Of a stretch of DNA of 64,000 nt, positions 36,832 through 45,900 are shown in pieces; position 1 is the stretch's first letter, and every line of letters begins with the position of its first letter. Made by a program: the position numbers and the translations under genes. The notes below the pieces were generated by a model that did no database searches, was not told the origin of the DNA, and worked only from the letters and a program-made list of their open reading frames with translations. Source of the stretch: Knoellia aerolata DSM 18566 (GTDB taxonomy: Bacteria > Actinomycetota > Actinomycetes > Actinomycetales > Dermatophilaceae); contig NZ_AVPL01000001.1 in NCBI RefSeq assembly GCF_000768695.1, forward strand, positions 62,001 to 126,000, read 5' to 3'.

Positions 36832-37029
36832 TCAGGCGGCTCGGCCGTAGGCGTCCCAGTCGTGCGCGCTGCGCCGGTGGTCGGCGTCGTGCTCGGCCGG
36901 GTGGCGGAAGTCGTCGGCCCAGGGGGCCTGCTGCTGGCGTCGGTGGTTGCGCTCGAGCGCCCAGACGAACAGGGCCGTGAGCAGCAGTGCGGGGATGAAG
37001 GGGGCGATGTCGGAGAGGAGAGTGCTCAT
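36832..37029 (-). CDS. Small single-pass membrane protein
   Basis: 65 residues: one N-terminal helix (IAPFIPALLLTALFVWALERNH) followed by a charged, His-rich cytoplasmic tail (HPAEHDADHRRSAHDWDAYGR). It converges with coxG and starts 80 bp before the divergent AraC gene. No family recognised. The CAAACT 5 nt upstream is a weak leaderless -10. Confidence 0.6.
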   Translation of the reverse strand: MSTLLSDIAPFIPALLLTALFVWALERNHRRQQQAPWADDFRHPAEHDADHRRSAHDWDAYGRAA

Positions 37030-37108
37030 GGCATGAGTTTGATGGCCGACGACATCCTGCCACGAGTGGCTGATCTGACGGTCTTGCACAAGATACTGCC
37101 AACCTGTC

Positions 37109-38077
37109 ATGCTGGCCGGCATGGGCCTGCACTCGATCGCCGTCGTGCTCCAGGATCCGGTCGCCGTCTTCGAGTTCGGTGTGCTCGCCGAGGTCTTCGG
37201 CGTCGACCGCACCGACGACGGGGTGCCGCCCTTCGACTTCCGCGTCTGCACCGAGCGCCCCGGCGTGCCGCTGCGCGCCGACGGCGGGACGACGCTCGTC
37301 GCGGAGCTGGGCCTCGAGGCGGCGGCCGACGCCGACCTCGTGGCGATCCCGGCGAGCAGCGCCGCCTTCGCCCCCTCCGACGCCGTCAGGCAGGTCGTGC
37401 GTGACGCGGTCGACCGCGGGGCCTGGGTCCTCTCGGTCTGCTCCGGCGCGTTCACCCTCGGTGCGGCCGGCGTCCTCGACGGCCGCGAGTGCACGACCCA
37501 CTGGCGACACAGCGAGGAGCTCGCTGCGTCCTACCCACTGGCCCGGGTGAACCCCGACGTGCTCTACGCCCACGACGGCACGGTCATCACGAGCGCCGGG
37601 ACCGCCGCCGGGGTCGACGCCTGCCTGCACCTCGTGCGGGCCGAGCACGGGGGCTCCGTCGCCAACCGCATCGCCCGGCGGATGGTGGTGTCCCCCCACC
37701 GCGACGGGGGCCAGCGGCAGTTCATCGACCGCCCGGTCCCGGTCACCGAGGCCGACAGCCTCGGCCCGGTCCTCGAGTGGATGCTCGAGCACCTCGACGA
37801 GCCGCACACGGTCGACCAGCTGGCCCGCCGGTCCTCGATGTCGGGTCGGACCTTCGCGCGCCGGTTCGTCTCCGAGACCGGGACCACCCCGCACCAGTGG
37901 ATCACCGACCAGCGGGTGCTGCGGGCGCGGGAGCTCCTCGAGGAGACCGACCTGTCTGTCGACCAGGTCGCGCGGGACGTCGGGTTCGGCAGCGCCGCCC
38001 TGCTGCGGCACCACTTCGCCCAGTGCACCGGGCTCACGCCGACGGTCTTCCGGACGCGTCACCGCTCCCCCGCCTGA
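37109..38077 (+). CDS. GlxA/FtrA-type AraC regulator with DJ-1/PfpI domain
   Basis: 322 residues. The N-terminal DJ-1/PfpI-like domain (SIAVVLQDPVAVFEFGVLAEVFG, then WVLSVCSGAFTLGAAGVLDG with the nucleophile-elbow Cys) is fused to a C-terminal AraC HTH pair (TVDQLARRSSMSGRTFARRF, then SVDQVARDVGFGSAALLRHHF). GlxA-type regulators often respond to small metabolites such as aldehydes or choline derivatives. The effector is unknown here. Start 37109 or 37121. A palindrome copy C follows its stop directly. Confidence 0.9.
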   Translation: MLAGMGLHSIAVVLQDPVAVFEFGVLAEVFGVDRTDDGVPPFDFRVCTERPGVPLRADGGTTLVAELGLEAAADADLVAIPASSAAFAPSDAVRQVVRDAVDRGAWVLSVCSGAFTLGAAGVLDGRECTTHWRHSEELAASYPLARVNPDVLYAHDGTVITSAGTAAGVDACLHLVRAEHGGSVANRIARRMVVSPHRDGGQRQFIDRPVPVTEADSLGPVLEWMLEHLDEPHTVDQLARRSSMSGRTFARRFVSETGTTPHQWITDQRVLRARELLEETDLSVDQVARDVGFGSAALLRHHFAQCTGLTPTVFRTRHRSPA

Positions 38078-38079
38078 CA

Positions 38080-38123
38080 GCGTCCGCAACCCTGGTCGAG
38101 AAGGCGACCAGGGTTGCGGACGC
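38080..38123. repeat. Palindromic repeat, copy C (perfect 19-bp arms)
   Basis: GCGTCCGCAACCCTGGTCG and its exact complement flank the 6-nt loop AGAAGG, starting 3 bp after the AraC stop. The 3' side continues into AGCGGACGGCATACG, also found next to copy A. It is the best-preserved member of the family. Confidence 0.9.
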
Positions 38124-38200
38124 AAGCGGACGGCATACGTCAGGGTCGATCTTCACGAGATCTCCACAGGTCGCGCCCACGGACTCCATCGACGGGCTCC

Positions 38201-38206
38201 TAGGGT
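38201..38206 (+). promoter_or_regulatory. Leaderless -10 element of the response regulator gene (TAGGGT)
   Basis: TAGGGT ends 7 nt before ATG 38214; no ribosome site. Confidence 0.55.
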
Positions 38207-38213
38207 CAGGGAC

Positions 38214-38927
38214 ATGAGTGGAACAGGTGGGGGGACCGCGGCCCCGGCGAGCACGACGGTGCTCGTCGTCGAGGACGAGCCCACGATCAACCAGGCGGTC
38301 ACCGACCGCCTGCGGGCCGAGGGCTACGTCGTCCACCAGGCGCACGACGGCCCCGGCGCCGTCGCGGCCTTCCACGAGCACGCCCCCGACCTCGTCGTCC
38401 TCGACGTGATGCTCCCCGGCTACGACGGGCTGGAGGTGTGCCGCCGCATCCAGGCCGTCCGCCCCGTCCCGGTCCTCATGCTCACCGCCCGGGACGACGA
38501 GACCGACATCCTCGTGGGGCTCGGCGTCGGCGCCGACGACTACGTCACCAAGCCATTCCGGATGCGCGAGGTCGTCGCCCGCACCCACGCCCTCCTCCGG
38601 CGGGTCGAGCGCGCCGCCGAGCTCGCCGCGACGCCTGCGCCGACCACCCACGTCGGCGCGGTCCAGATCGACGGCCCGGCGCGTCGGGTCACCGTCGCCG
38701 GCACCGAGGTCCACCTCACCCCGCTCGAGTTCGACCTCCTCGCCGCGCTCGCGTCCACGCCCGGAGCCGTGCGCTCCCGCGAGCAGCTCATGGGTGAGGT
38801 GTGGGGTTGGTCGGACGCCTCCGGCACCCGGACGCTCGACAGCCACGTGAAGTCCCTGCGCTCCAAGATCGGCGCCGGCCGGGTGCGCACGGTCCACGGC
38901 GTCGGCTACGCCCTGGAGGACGCGTGA
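38214..38927 (+). CDS. OmpR-family response regulator
   Basis: 237 residues. Receiver domain with acidic pair VEDEP, phosphoacceptor Asp64 in VVLDVMLPG, conserved Thr in LTARDDE and Lys in VTKPF. A winged-helix DNA-binding domain fills residues 140-237 (LTPLEFDLLAALASTPGAVRSREQLMGEVWG, then RTLDSHVKSLRSKIG). It is cotranscribed with the kinase: the stop overlaps the kinase GTG. Targets unknown. Confidence 0.95.
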   Translation: MSGTGGGTAAPASTTVLVVEDEPTINQAVTDRLRAEGYVVHQAHDGPGAVAAFHEHAPDLVVLDVMLPGYDGLEVCRRIQAVRPVPVLMLTARDDETDILVGLGVGADDYVTKPFRMREVVARTHALLRRVERAAELAATPAPTTHVGAVQIDGPARRVTVAGTEVHLTPLEFDLLAALASTPGAVRSREQLMGEVWGWSDASGTRTLDSHVKSLRSKIGAGRVRTVHGVGYALEDA

Positions 38928-41533
38928 ACTCCGACCAGCCCCTCGAGGGGGTCGGCTCGATCAAGGTCAAGCTCGGGCTCCTCGTCGGGGTGAGCTGCGT
39001 CGTCGCCGCGCTCTTCGCGACGATCGGCGAACGAGCCGGGATGCCGGCCTGGCTCACCCTGCCCGTCACCGTCGCCGCCGCTCTCCTGGTCACCCAGTGG
39101 CTCGCCCGGGGGATGACGGCACCCCTGCGCGAGATGACCGAGGCCACGAGCCGCATGGCGGCGGGCGACTACGGCCAGCGGGTGTCCACGGCGTCCACCG
39201 ACGAGGTCGGCCACCTGGCCCGCGCCTTCAACGCGATGGCCTCCGACCTCGCCGACGCCGACCACCAGCGCCGGCAGCTCATCGCCACGGTGTCCCACGA
39301 GCTGCGCACCCCCCTCACCGCGCAGCGCGCCCTGCTCGAGAACCTCGTCGACGGGGTGGTGCAGCCGGACGACAAGGCGCTGCGCGGGGCGCTCACCCAG
39401 TCCGAGCGGCTCAGCGACCTCGTCGGCGACCTCCTCGACCTCTCCCGGATCGACGCGGGCGTGGCGCCTCTCCGGCTCGAGGAGGTCGTCGTCGGGGGTG
39501 TCCTGCGCCGTGCCGTGGCCGAGGCCGAGCTCGGTGCCCGCCCGGTCCGCTTCGTGTGCCGGGTGGTCCCGGAGGACCTCGCCGTCACCGCCGACCCCGC
39601 GCGCCTCGCCCAGCTCGTCGCCAACCTCCTCGACAACGCCGCCCGGCACAGCCCGCCCCACGGCGAGATCCAGCTCGTCGCCTCGGTCCTCGACGGCGCC
39701 CGCTGGGCGCTCGAGGTCGTCGACGACGGGCCGGGCATCCCCCTTGACAAGGCCGCCAGCGTCTTCAGCCGGTTCGGGACCGGCGACGACTCCGGTGGCG
39801 GCACCGGCCTCGGCCTCGCCATCGCGTCGTGGGTCTGCGAGCTGCACGGTGGCTCGATCCACGTCCTGCCCACCGAGCCCGGCGCCCGAGGCGCGCGGCT
39901 GCGCGCCGTGCTGCCACGGCATACGACGAAGAACGCGCCCACGACCCCGGAGGTCACCATGACACCCACGCCCGCCCAGCCCCCCGCACCGCAGCCCCAG
40001 CCGGCCCTGCCGGCCGTGGCGGCGCGGCCGGCAGGGCCCCCGGCGCTGACCGACACGCTCTTCGGGAGGTTCTGGCCCGAGACCGATCGCGGGCCGCAGC
40101 CCAAGCTCCTCATCGGCGCGCTGCTCATCGGCCTCCTGGCGGCGATCATGTTGCCGGACAGGCGGATCGGCATGGCCGCCGGACTCGTCGCGCTCCTGTC
40201 GGCCGTCCTCATCCTCTCCGCGTCGCGCGAGCGGCGGACGCCCTGGGCGATCGCCTGCGTCGCGGTCGGGGTCGCGCTCACCGCGATGACGGTCCTGCGG
40301 GCCGCCGAATGGATCATGGTGCTGTCGGCGATGATCGCGGCCCTGCTCCTGGCGGCCACCGTCACGCGGGCGCGGTCGTTCGTCAGCATCCCGCTGTCCG
40401 CGATGTCGTGGGTGCTCGCCGGGCTGCGCGGCCTGCCGCTGCTCGGCCGGACCCTCAGCGCGACGAGCCGGATGCCGCTGCTGTGGCCGGTGCTGCGCAC
40501 CGTCGCGATCGCCGCGGTGGGGCTCGTCCTCTTCGGTGGGCTGTTCGCCTCGGGTGACGCGATCTTCGGGTCGTGGGCGCAGTCGCTCGTCCCCGACCTG
40601 CGCTGGGACTCGATCATCGCGCGGGTCTTCATCTTCGTCTTCGTCGCCGGGGTCTCCCTGGCCGGGGGCTACCTGGCGCTCAACCCGCCGCGCATCGCCG
40701 ACCTCGACGTCCCGCGCAGCGCCCCGGTCGGGCACCGGTGGGAGTGGCTCGTGCCGCTCGGGGTCGTCATCGCGCTGTTCGCCGCCTTCCTCGTCGCGCA
40801 GGCGACGGCCATGTGGGGCGGTCACGAGTACCTGCGCGAGACCACCGGCCTGACGTACGCCGAGTACGTGCACCAGGGCTTCGGCCAGCTCACGACCGCG
40901 ACCTTCCTCACCTTCGTCGTCATCGGCATCGCCACCCGCAAGGCGCCGCAGGCGTCAGCCTCGGACCGGTTCGTCCTCAAGGTGGCGCTCGTGACGCTGT
41001 GCGTGCTGACGCTCGCGGTCGTCGCGTCGGCGCTCTACCGGATGAGCCTCTACCAGGAGGCCTATGGCTACACGACACTGCGTGTCCTCGTCGACGGCTT
41101 CGAACTGTGGCTCGGGCTGCTGCTCGTCCTCATGGTCGTCGCGGTCGTCAGGGGCCGGGGGACGTGGCTGCCGCGGGCGGCGCTGCTGTCCGGTGCACTG
41201 TTCTTCCTCGGTTTCGGGCTGATGAACCCCGACGCCTGGGTGGCGTCGCGCAACCTCGACCGGTTCGAGCAGACCGGCGAGCTCGACACCGCCTACCTGT
41301 CCACGCTCGGGCCCGACGCCACCCCGGCGATCCTCGATCGGCTCGACGACAAGCAGGCGGCGTGCGTCCTCGGGTGGCGTCAGGAGTACGACGCGGGGCG
41401 CGACGACGTCCTCTCCTGGAACATCTCGCGGGACCGCGCCTTCGACGCCCTCGAGGGCGCCGACCTCACCGTCGACGCGGCGACGTGTCGGGCGTTCGGT
41501 GACGGGTTCGTGCCGGACACCACGCGAGGCTGA
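38924..41533 (+). CDS. Histidine kinase fused to a DUF4173 multi-pass membrane protein
   Basis: 869 residues in one open frame. Residues 1-340 are a complete HAMP-containing kinase: two helices, HAMP (TAPLREMTEATSRMAAGDYGQRV), H-box VSHELRTPL with His125, N box NLLDNAARH, and G boxes DDGPGIP and GTGLGLAI. It normally ends near RLRAVLPRH, but here runs on through a Pro-rich linker (PAQPPAPQPQPALPAVAARPAGPP) into about 500 residues of DUF4173 membrane protein (EYLRETTGLTYAEYVHQGFGQL, then LYQEAYGYTTLRVLVDGFE). An internal GGAGGT-ATG at 39949-39961 allows separate translation of the second half (524 residues). The DUF4173 part may sense the membrane; function unknown. Confidence 0.88.
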   Translation: MNSDQPLEGVGSIKVKLGLLVGVSCVVAALFATIGERAGMPAWLTLPVTVAAALLVTQWLARGMTAPLREMTEATSRMAAGDYGQRVSTASTDEVGHLARAFNAMASDLADADHQRRQLIATVSHELRTPLTAQRALLENLVDGVVQPDDKALRGALTQSERLSDLVGDLLDLSRIDAGVAPLRLEEVVVGGVLRRAVAEAELGARPVRFVCRVVPEDLAVTADPARLAQLVANLLDNAARHSPPHGEIQLVASVLDGARWALEVVDDGPGIPLDKAASVFSRFGTGDDSGGGTGLGLAIASWVCELHGGSIHVLPTEPGARGARLRAVLPRHTTKNAPTTPEVTMTPTPAQPPAPQPQPALPAVAARPAGPPALTDTLFGRFWPETDRGPQPKLLIGALLIGLLAAIMLPDRRIGMAAGLVALLSAVLILSASRERRTPWAIACVAVGVALTAMTVLRAAEWIMVLSAMIAALLLAATVTRARSFVSIPLSAMSWVLAGLRGLPLLGRTLSATSRMPLLWPVLRTVAIAAVGLVLFGGLFASGDAIFGSWAQSLVPDLRWDSIIARVFIFVFVAGVSLAGGYLALNPPRIADLDVPRSAPVGHRWEWLVPLGVVIALFAAFLVAQATAMWGGHEYLRETTGLTYAEYVHQGFGQLTTATFLTFVVIGIATRKAPQASASDRFVLKVALVTLCVLTLAVVASALYRMSLYQEAYGYTTLRVLVDGFELWLGLLLVLMVVAVVRGRGTWLPRAALLSGALFFLGFGLMNPDAWVASRNLDRFEQTGELDTAYLSTLGPDATPAILDRLDDKQAACVLGWRQEYDAGRDDVLSWNISRDRAFDALEGADLTVDAATCRAFGDGFVPDTTRG
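39949..39961 (+). promoter_or_regulatory. Internal ribosome site at the kinase/DUF4173 junction
   Basis: GGAGGT at 39949-39954 precedes an in-frame ATG at 39959 by 4 nt, exactly where a DUF4173 gene would begin. It suggests two products from this locus: a fusion and a free membrane protein. Confidence 0.5.
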
Positions 41534-41558
41534 GCGGCCGGCATACCCGCCGTTGCTT

Positions 41559-41601
41559 GCGTCCGCAAGGGTGGTCGGGTTCGCGACCAGGGTTGCGGAC
41601 G
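41559..41601. repeat. Palindromic repeat, copy D
   Basis: Arms starting GCGTCCGCAAGGGTGGTCG pair with CGACCAGGGTTGCGGACG except for an inner 3-bp mismatch (GGG against CCC). It is followed by GCGGGTATGCCGGGTGG. With copy E it forms a 64-bp tandem repeat. Confidence 0.85.
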
Positions 41602-41621
41602 GAGCGGGTATGCCGGGTGGG

Positions 41622-41667
41622 TGCGTCCGCAAGGGTGGTCGGGTTCGCGACCAGGGTTGCGGACGCA
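41622..41667. repeat. Palindromic repeat, copy E (64 bp after copy D)
   Basis: Nearly identical to copy D including the trailing GCGGGTATGCCGGGTGG. The outer arms TGCGTCCGCA / TGCGGACGCA are perfect. D and E lie between the kinase fusion and aroQ, so with copy C they bracket the two-component genes. Confidence 0.85.
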
Positions 41668-41708
41668 GCGGGTATGCCGGGTGGAACGGGGCGGCGGCCC
41701 GGGACGGG

Positions 41709-41714
41709 CATACT
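41709..41714 (+). promoter_or_regulatory. Leaderless -10 element of aroQ (CATACT)
   Basis: CATACT ends 6 nt before ATG 41721. It overlaps a GGCATAC heptamer. Confidence 0.45.
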
Positions 41715-41720
41715 CGCGGA

Positions 41721-42164
41721 ATGGACTCGACCACGGTGCTCGTCCTCAACGGCCCCAACCTCAACCTTCTGGGGGAGCGCGAGCCGGAGATCTACGGCAG
41801 CGCGACCCTCGCCGACGTCGAGGAGCTCTGCCGAGCGGCCTGCGCCGCCGCTGGGCTCGGCCTCGACTTCCGGCAGAGCAACCACGAGGGCCAGCTCATC
41901 GACTGGGTGCAGGAGGGGCGGCGCGGGATCGCCGGCCTGGTCGTCAACGCCGCCGGCTACACGCACACCTCGGTCGCGCTGCGCGACGCGATTTCGGCGG
42001 TCACCGTCCCGAGCGTCGAGGTGCACATCAGCGACATCCACGCCCGCGAGGAGTTCCGCCACCACAGCTACCTCACCGACGTCACCGACCACCAGGTCAT
42101 CGGCCGCGGGGTCACCGGGTACGTCGAGGCGGTTCGATGGGTCGCCGAGCAGCAGGACCGCTAA
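41721..42164 (+). CDS. aroQ: Type II 3-dehydroquinate dehydratase
   Basis: 147 residues, the family's usual length. Key segments are VLNGPNLNLLGEREPEIYG (with the catalytic Tyr of the flexible lid), FRQSNHEGQLIDWVQ, NAAGYTHTSVALRDA (substrate-binding Asn) and VEVHISDIHAREEFRHHSY (catalytic His). It converts 3-dehydroquinate to 3-dehydroshikimate in the shikimate pathway. No other aro genes are nearby. Confidence 0.95.
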   Translation: MDSTTVLVLNGPNLNLLGEREPEIYGSATLADVEELCRAACAAAGLGLDFRQSNHEGQLIDWVQEGRRGIAGLVVNAAGYTHTSVALRDAISAVTVPSVEVHISDIHAREEFRHHSYLTDVTDHQVIGRGVTGYVEAVRWVAEQQDR

Positions 42165-42212
42165 CCTGACGCTCCGGGCCCGTCCGTGGTCCGGGGGAAG
42201 CAGGGGCCGGAC

Positions 42213-42374
42213 ATGAGGTATCTCATCGCGCTCGTCGTCATCATCGCGATCCTCGCCTACGTGCTCAACCGTCGCGGGTCGAGCGGTCTGGGTGGCGGGA
42301 CCGAGACGACGGAGAAGGCCCTCGGCCAGTCGACCCACCGTGAGGGCTCGGGCCAGGGCTTCGGCGGCGGCTGA
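42213..42374 (+). CDS. Small single-pass membrane protein
   Basis: 53 residues: one N-terminal helix (MRYLIALVVIIAILAYVLNRRG) and a Gly/Ser/Thr-rich soluble tail ending GQGFGGG. I prefer ATG 42213 to the in-frame GTG at 42186, because the helix begins there. Purine-rich GGGGAAGCAGGGG precedes it. It lies 48 bp after aroQ. Function unknown. Confidence 0.6.
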   Translation: MRYLIALVVIIAILAYVLNRRGSSGLGGGTETTEKALGQSTHREGSGQGFGGG

Positions 42375-42426
42375 GCGCACCACCGGCCGGGTCGGCGCGG
42401 GCGTTCACCAGGCCGGCCGGCGGGCG

Positions 42427-42798
42427 CTACCCCTGGGGGACGAGCTGCTGCAGCGTCCAGCGGTTGCCGTCGGGGTCCGGGAAGGTGACGAATCGGCCCC
42501 ACGGCTGGTCGTCGACCTCGCTCGCGTCGACGCCGGCCTCGAGGAGTGTCGCCCGCGTCGCATCGGCGTCGTCGATGACGACCTGCACGTTGCGCAGCGA
42601 CCCGGGCTCGTCCTCGCTGAGCCCGTCGCCGAACGCGATCGAGCACGCGGATCCCGGTGGCGTCACCTGGACGAACCTCAGGCCCGGCCGCACCGTCTGG
42701 TCGAAGTCGACGTGCCAGCCGAGCTGGCCCTCGTAGAACGCCTTCGCGCGGTCCGGATCGGTCACCGGCACGAAGATGAGCTCGATTCGGTAGTCCAT
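42427..42798 (-). CDS. VOC/glyoxalase-fold protein
   Basis: 123 residues with the VOC superfamily layout: IELIFVPVTDPDRAKAFYEGQLGWHVDFD, a central FVQVTPPGSACSIAFG strand pair, and WGRFVTFPDPDGNRWTLQQL at the end. Similar small VOC proteins are annotated as glyoxalase or bleomycin-resistance-like; the substrate is unknown. AGGAG precedes ATG 42798. It is divergent from icmF but does not look like methylmalonyl-CoA epimerase. Confidence 0.85.
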   Translation of the reverse strand: MDYRIELIFVPVTDPDRAKAFYEGQLGWHVDFDQTVRPGLRFVQVTPPGSACSIAFGDGLSEDEPGSLRNVQVVIDDADATRATLLEAGVDASEVDDQPWGRFVTFPDPDGNRWTLQQLVPQG

Positions 42799-42960
42799 GG
42801 CTGCTCCTGTCGTTCTCGACTGGCCGTGGCCCGGACGCCGTCGCCCGGGCGCTGGAGCCGACGCTACGCCCGGCGACCGACAGGCGTGAGGCATCGGAGG
42901 CGCATCGCGCGGCCTGGGCCCTGTGAGCCAGACGCCGACTCTTCGTGACTTCCGGGTAGT

Positions 42961-42978
42961 TAGTAGGACGTCCTACTA
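42961..42978. promoter_or_regulatory. Perfect 18-bp palindrome overlapping the icmF -10: probable repressor operator
   Basis: TAGTAGGACGTCCTACTA is a perfect palindrome. It covers five of the six bases of the TACTAT -10 (42974-42979), and ends 8 nt before the icmF start. Position and symmetry suit a dimeric TetR/MarR-type repressor that blocks transcription. The regulator is not in the window. Confidence 0.75.
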
Positions 42979-42979
42979 T
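42974..42979 (+). promoter_or_regulatory. Leaderless -10 element of icmF (TACTAT)
   Basis: TACTAT ends 7 nt before ATG 42987; no ribosome site. It lies within the palindromic operator. Confidence 0.6.
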
Positions 42980-42986
42980 CGAAGGC

Positions 42987-45900
42987 ATGACACCGACGTC
43001 GCCCGATCTGCACGTGCCCACGAACCCGGTGCGCATCGTCACCGCGTCCAGCCTGTTCGACGGCCATGACGCGTCGATCAACATCATGCGGCGGATCATG
43101 CAGAGCCAGGGCGCCGAGGTCATCCACCTCGGGCACAACCGCTCCGTCCAGGAGGTCGTCGACGCGGCGATCGAGGAGGACGTGCAGGGCATCGCCGTGT
43201 CGTCCTACCAGGGCGGGCACGTCGAGTACTTCGAGTACCTCGTCCAGCTCCTGCGCGAGGCCGGCGCCGACCACGTCAAGGTCGTCGGCGGTGGCGGCGG
43301 CGTCATCGTCGCCGACGAGATCGCCCGGCTTCGTGAGGCCGGCGTGACGATCTTCAGCCCCGAGGACGGCCAGCGGCTCGGTCTCGTCGGCATGATCAAC
43401 ACCGTCATCGAGGCCTGCGACACCGACCTCTATGCCGCGGGGCCGGCCGACATCACCGCCGTCCTGGCGGGGGAGCGACCGGCCGTCGCGCGCGCCATCA
43501 CCGGCGCCGAGGTCAAGGCGCTCTCCGACGCGGACCGGGCCGAGCTCACCAGGGCGGCGGCCGGCCGCACCGTCCCCGTCGTCGGCATCACCGGCACCGG
43601 CGGCTCCGGCAAGTCGAGCCTCACCGACGAGCTCGTCCGGCGTCTGCGCGTCGACCAGCAGGACAAGCTCCGCATCGCCGTGGTCGCGGTCGACCCGACC
43701 CGCCGCCGCGGTGGTGGCGCGCTCCTCGGCGACCGCATCCGGATGAACGCCAACAGCAGCCCCGACGGAGCCTCTCCCGTCTTCTTCCGCTCGCTCGCGA
43801 CCCGCGGCGGCCGCGAGGTGCCCGAGGCGCTCGAGGACGTCATCACCATCCTCAAGGCCGCGGCATACGACCTCATCATCATCGAGACCCCCGGCATCGG
43901 CCAGGGCGACGCGGCGATCGTGCCGTTCGCCGACGTCTCGATGTACGTCATGACACCGGAGTTCGGCGCTCAGAGCCAGCTCGAGAAGATCGACATGCTC
44001 GACTTCGCCGACCTCGTCGCCATCAACAAGTTCGAGCGGCGTGGTGCGCTGGACGCCCTGCGCGACGTCGGTCGCCAGCTCGTCCGCAACCGCGGGGCGT
44101 TCGGCAAGAAGCCCGAGGACATGCCCGTCTTCGGCACCTCGGCGGCGACGTTCAACGACGACGGCGTCACCGCTCTCTACCAGGAGCTGCGCGGGCTCCT
44201 CGTCGGCAAGGGTCTCCAGCTCGCCGAGGGTGTCCTGCCGCACGTCGAGGTGCGGCACTCCTCGGTGCTTCGACAGATCGTCCCGGCCGCGCGCGTGCGA
44301 TACCTCTCCGAGATCGCCGACACCGTCCGTGGGTACCACTCGCAGACCGAGGCGTATGCCGCCCACGCCCGTCGCGTGCAGCGGCTCGAGTTCGTCGACG
44401 ACGAGCTCGCAGCCGCGGGTCACGTGGAAGACACGGCCCACGCCGTCGATGTCCTCCTGGTGGAGGCACGCAAGGCGCTGCCGACGGAGGTGGGGGAGGC
44501 GATCGAGAAGTGGCCGGCCGTCGTCGAGACCTACGCGGGTGACGAGCAGGTCGTCCGGATCCGCGACAAGGAGCTCCACACGGCACTCGTCAAGGAGTCC
44601 CTGTCCGGCAACAAGATCCGCCGCGTGGCGGTGCCCTCCTTCGCCGACAACGGCGATCTCGTGTCGTTCCTGCGGCGCGAGAACCTCCCCGGCTTCTTCC
44701 CGTTCACCGCGGGTGTCTTCCCGTTCAAGCGCGACAACGAGGACCCCGCGCGCATGTTCGCCGGCGAGGGCGACCCCTTCCGCACGAACCGTCGCTTCAA
44801 GCTCCTGTCCGAGGGGCAGCCGGCGACCCGGCTGTCCACCGCGTTCGACTCGGTGACGCTCTACGGCCGCGACCCCGACCCGCGCCCCGACATCTACGGC
44901 AAGGTCGGCACCTCCGGCGTCTCGGTCGCGACTCTCGACGACATGAAGGCGCTCTACGACGGGTTCGACCTCACGTCACCGAGCACCAGCGTCTCGATGA
45001 CCATCAACGGCCCGGCGCCGACGATCCTCGCGTTCTTCCTCAACACGGTCATCGACGCCGAGCTGGCGAAGTTCACCGAGCGCGAGGGGCGCGATCCGAG
45101 CGAGGAGGAGGCGGCCGGCATACGCGCGTCCGCCCTCACGCAGGTGCGCGGCACGGTGCAGGCCGACATCCTCAAGGAGGACCAGGGGCAGAACACGTGC
45201 CTGTTCTCGACCGAGTTCTCGCTGCGGATGATGGCCGACATCCAGGAGTGGTTCATCGAGCAGCAGGTGCGCAACTTCTACTCGGTGTCGATCAGCGGCT
45301 ACCACATCGCCGAGGCCGGGGCGAACCCCATCAGCCAGCTCGCGTTCACGCTGTCGAACGGGTTCACCTACGTCGAGGCGTACCTTGCGCGCGGCATGGA
45401 CATCAACGACTTCGCGCCGAACCTCTCGTTCTTCTTCTCCAACGGCATGGATCCCGAGTACTCCGTCATCGGCCGGGTGGCCCGCCGCATCTGGGCGGTC
45501 GCGATGCGTGAGAAGTACGGCGCCAACGAGCGCAGCCAGAAGCTCAAGTACCACGTGCAGACGTCGGGTCGGTCGCTGCACGCGCAGGAGATGGACTTCA
45601 ACGACATACGCACCACGCTCCAGGCGCTCATCGCGATCTATGACAACGCGAACTCGTTGCACACCAACGCTTTCGACGAGGCGGTGACGACGCCGGGTCC
45701 GGACTCGGTGCGTCGTGCGCTGGCGATCCAGATGATCATCAACCGTGAGTGGGGGCTCGCGATGAACGAGAACCCGCTCCAGGGGTCGTACATCATCGAC
45801 CAGCTCACCGACATGGTCGAGGCGGCTGTGCTGGCCGAGTTCGACCGGATTTCGGAGCGCGGGGGAGTGCTCGGGGCGATGGAGACCGGGTACCAGCGCG

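Noticed and set aside
41559-41680. CRISPR array for the 64-bp tandem repeat
   Set aside because: Only two units, each a palindrome with near-identical content and no variable spacers; no cas genes.
42427-42798. Methylmalonyl-CoA epimerase beside icmF
   Set aside because: The protein is a generic VOC-fold protein and the gene is divergent from icmF; the epimerase metal-ligand pattern is not visible.
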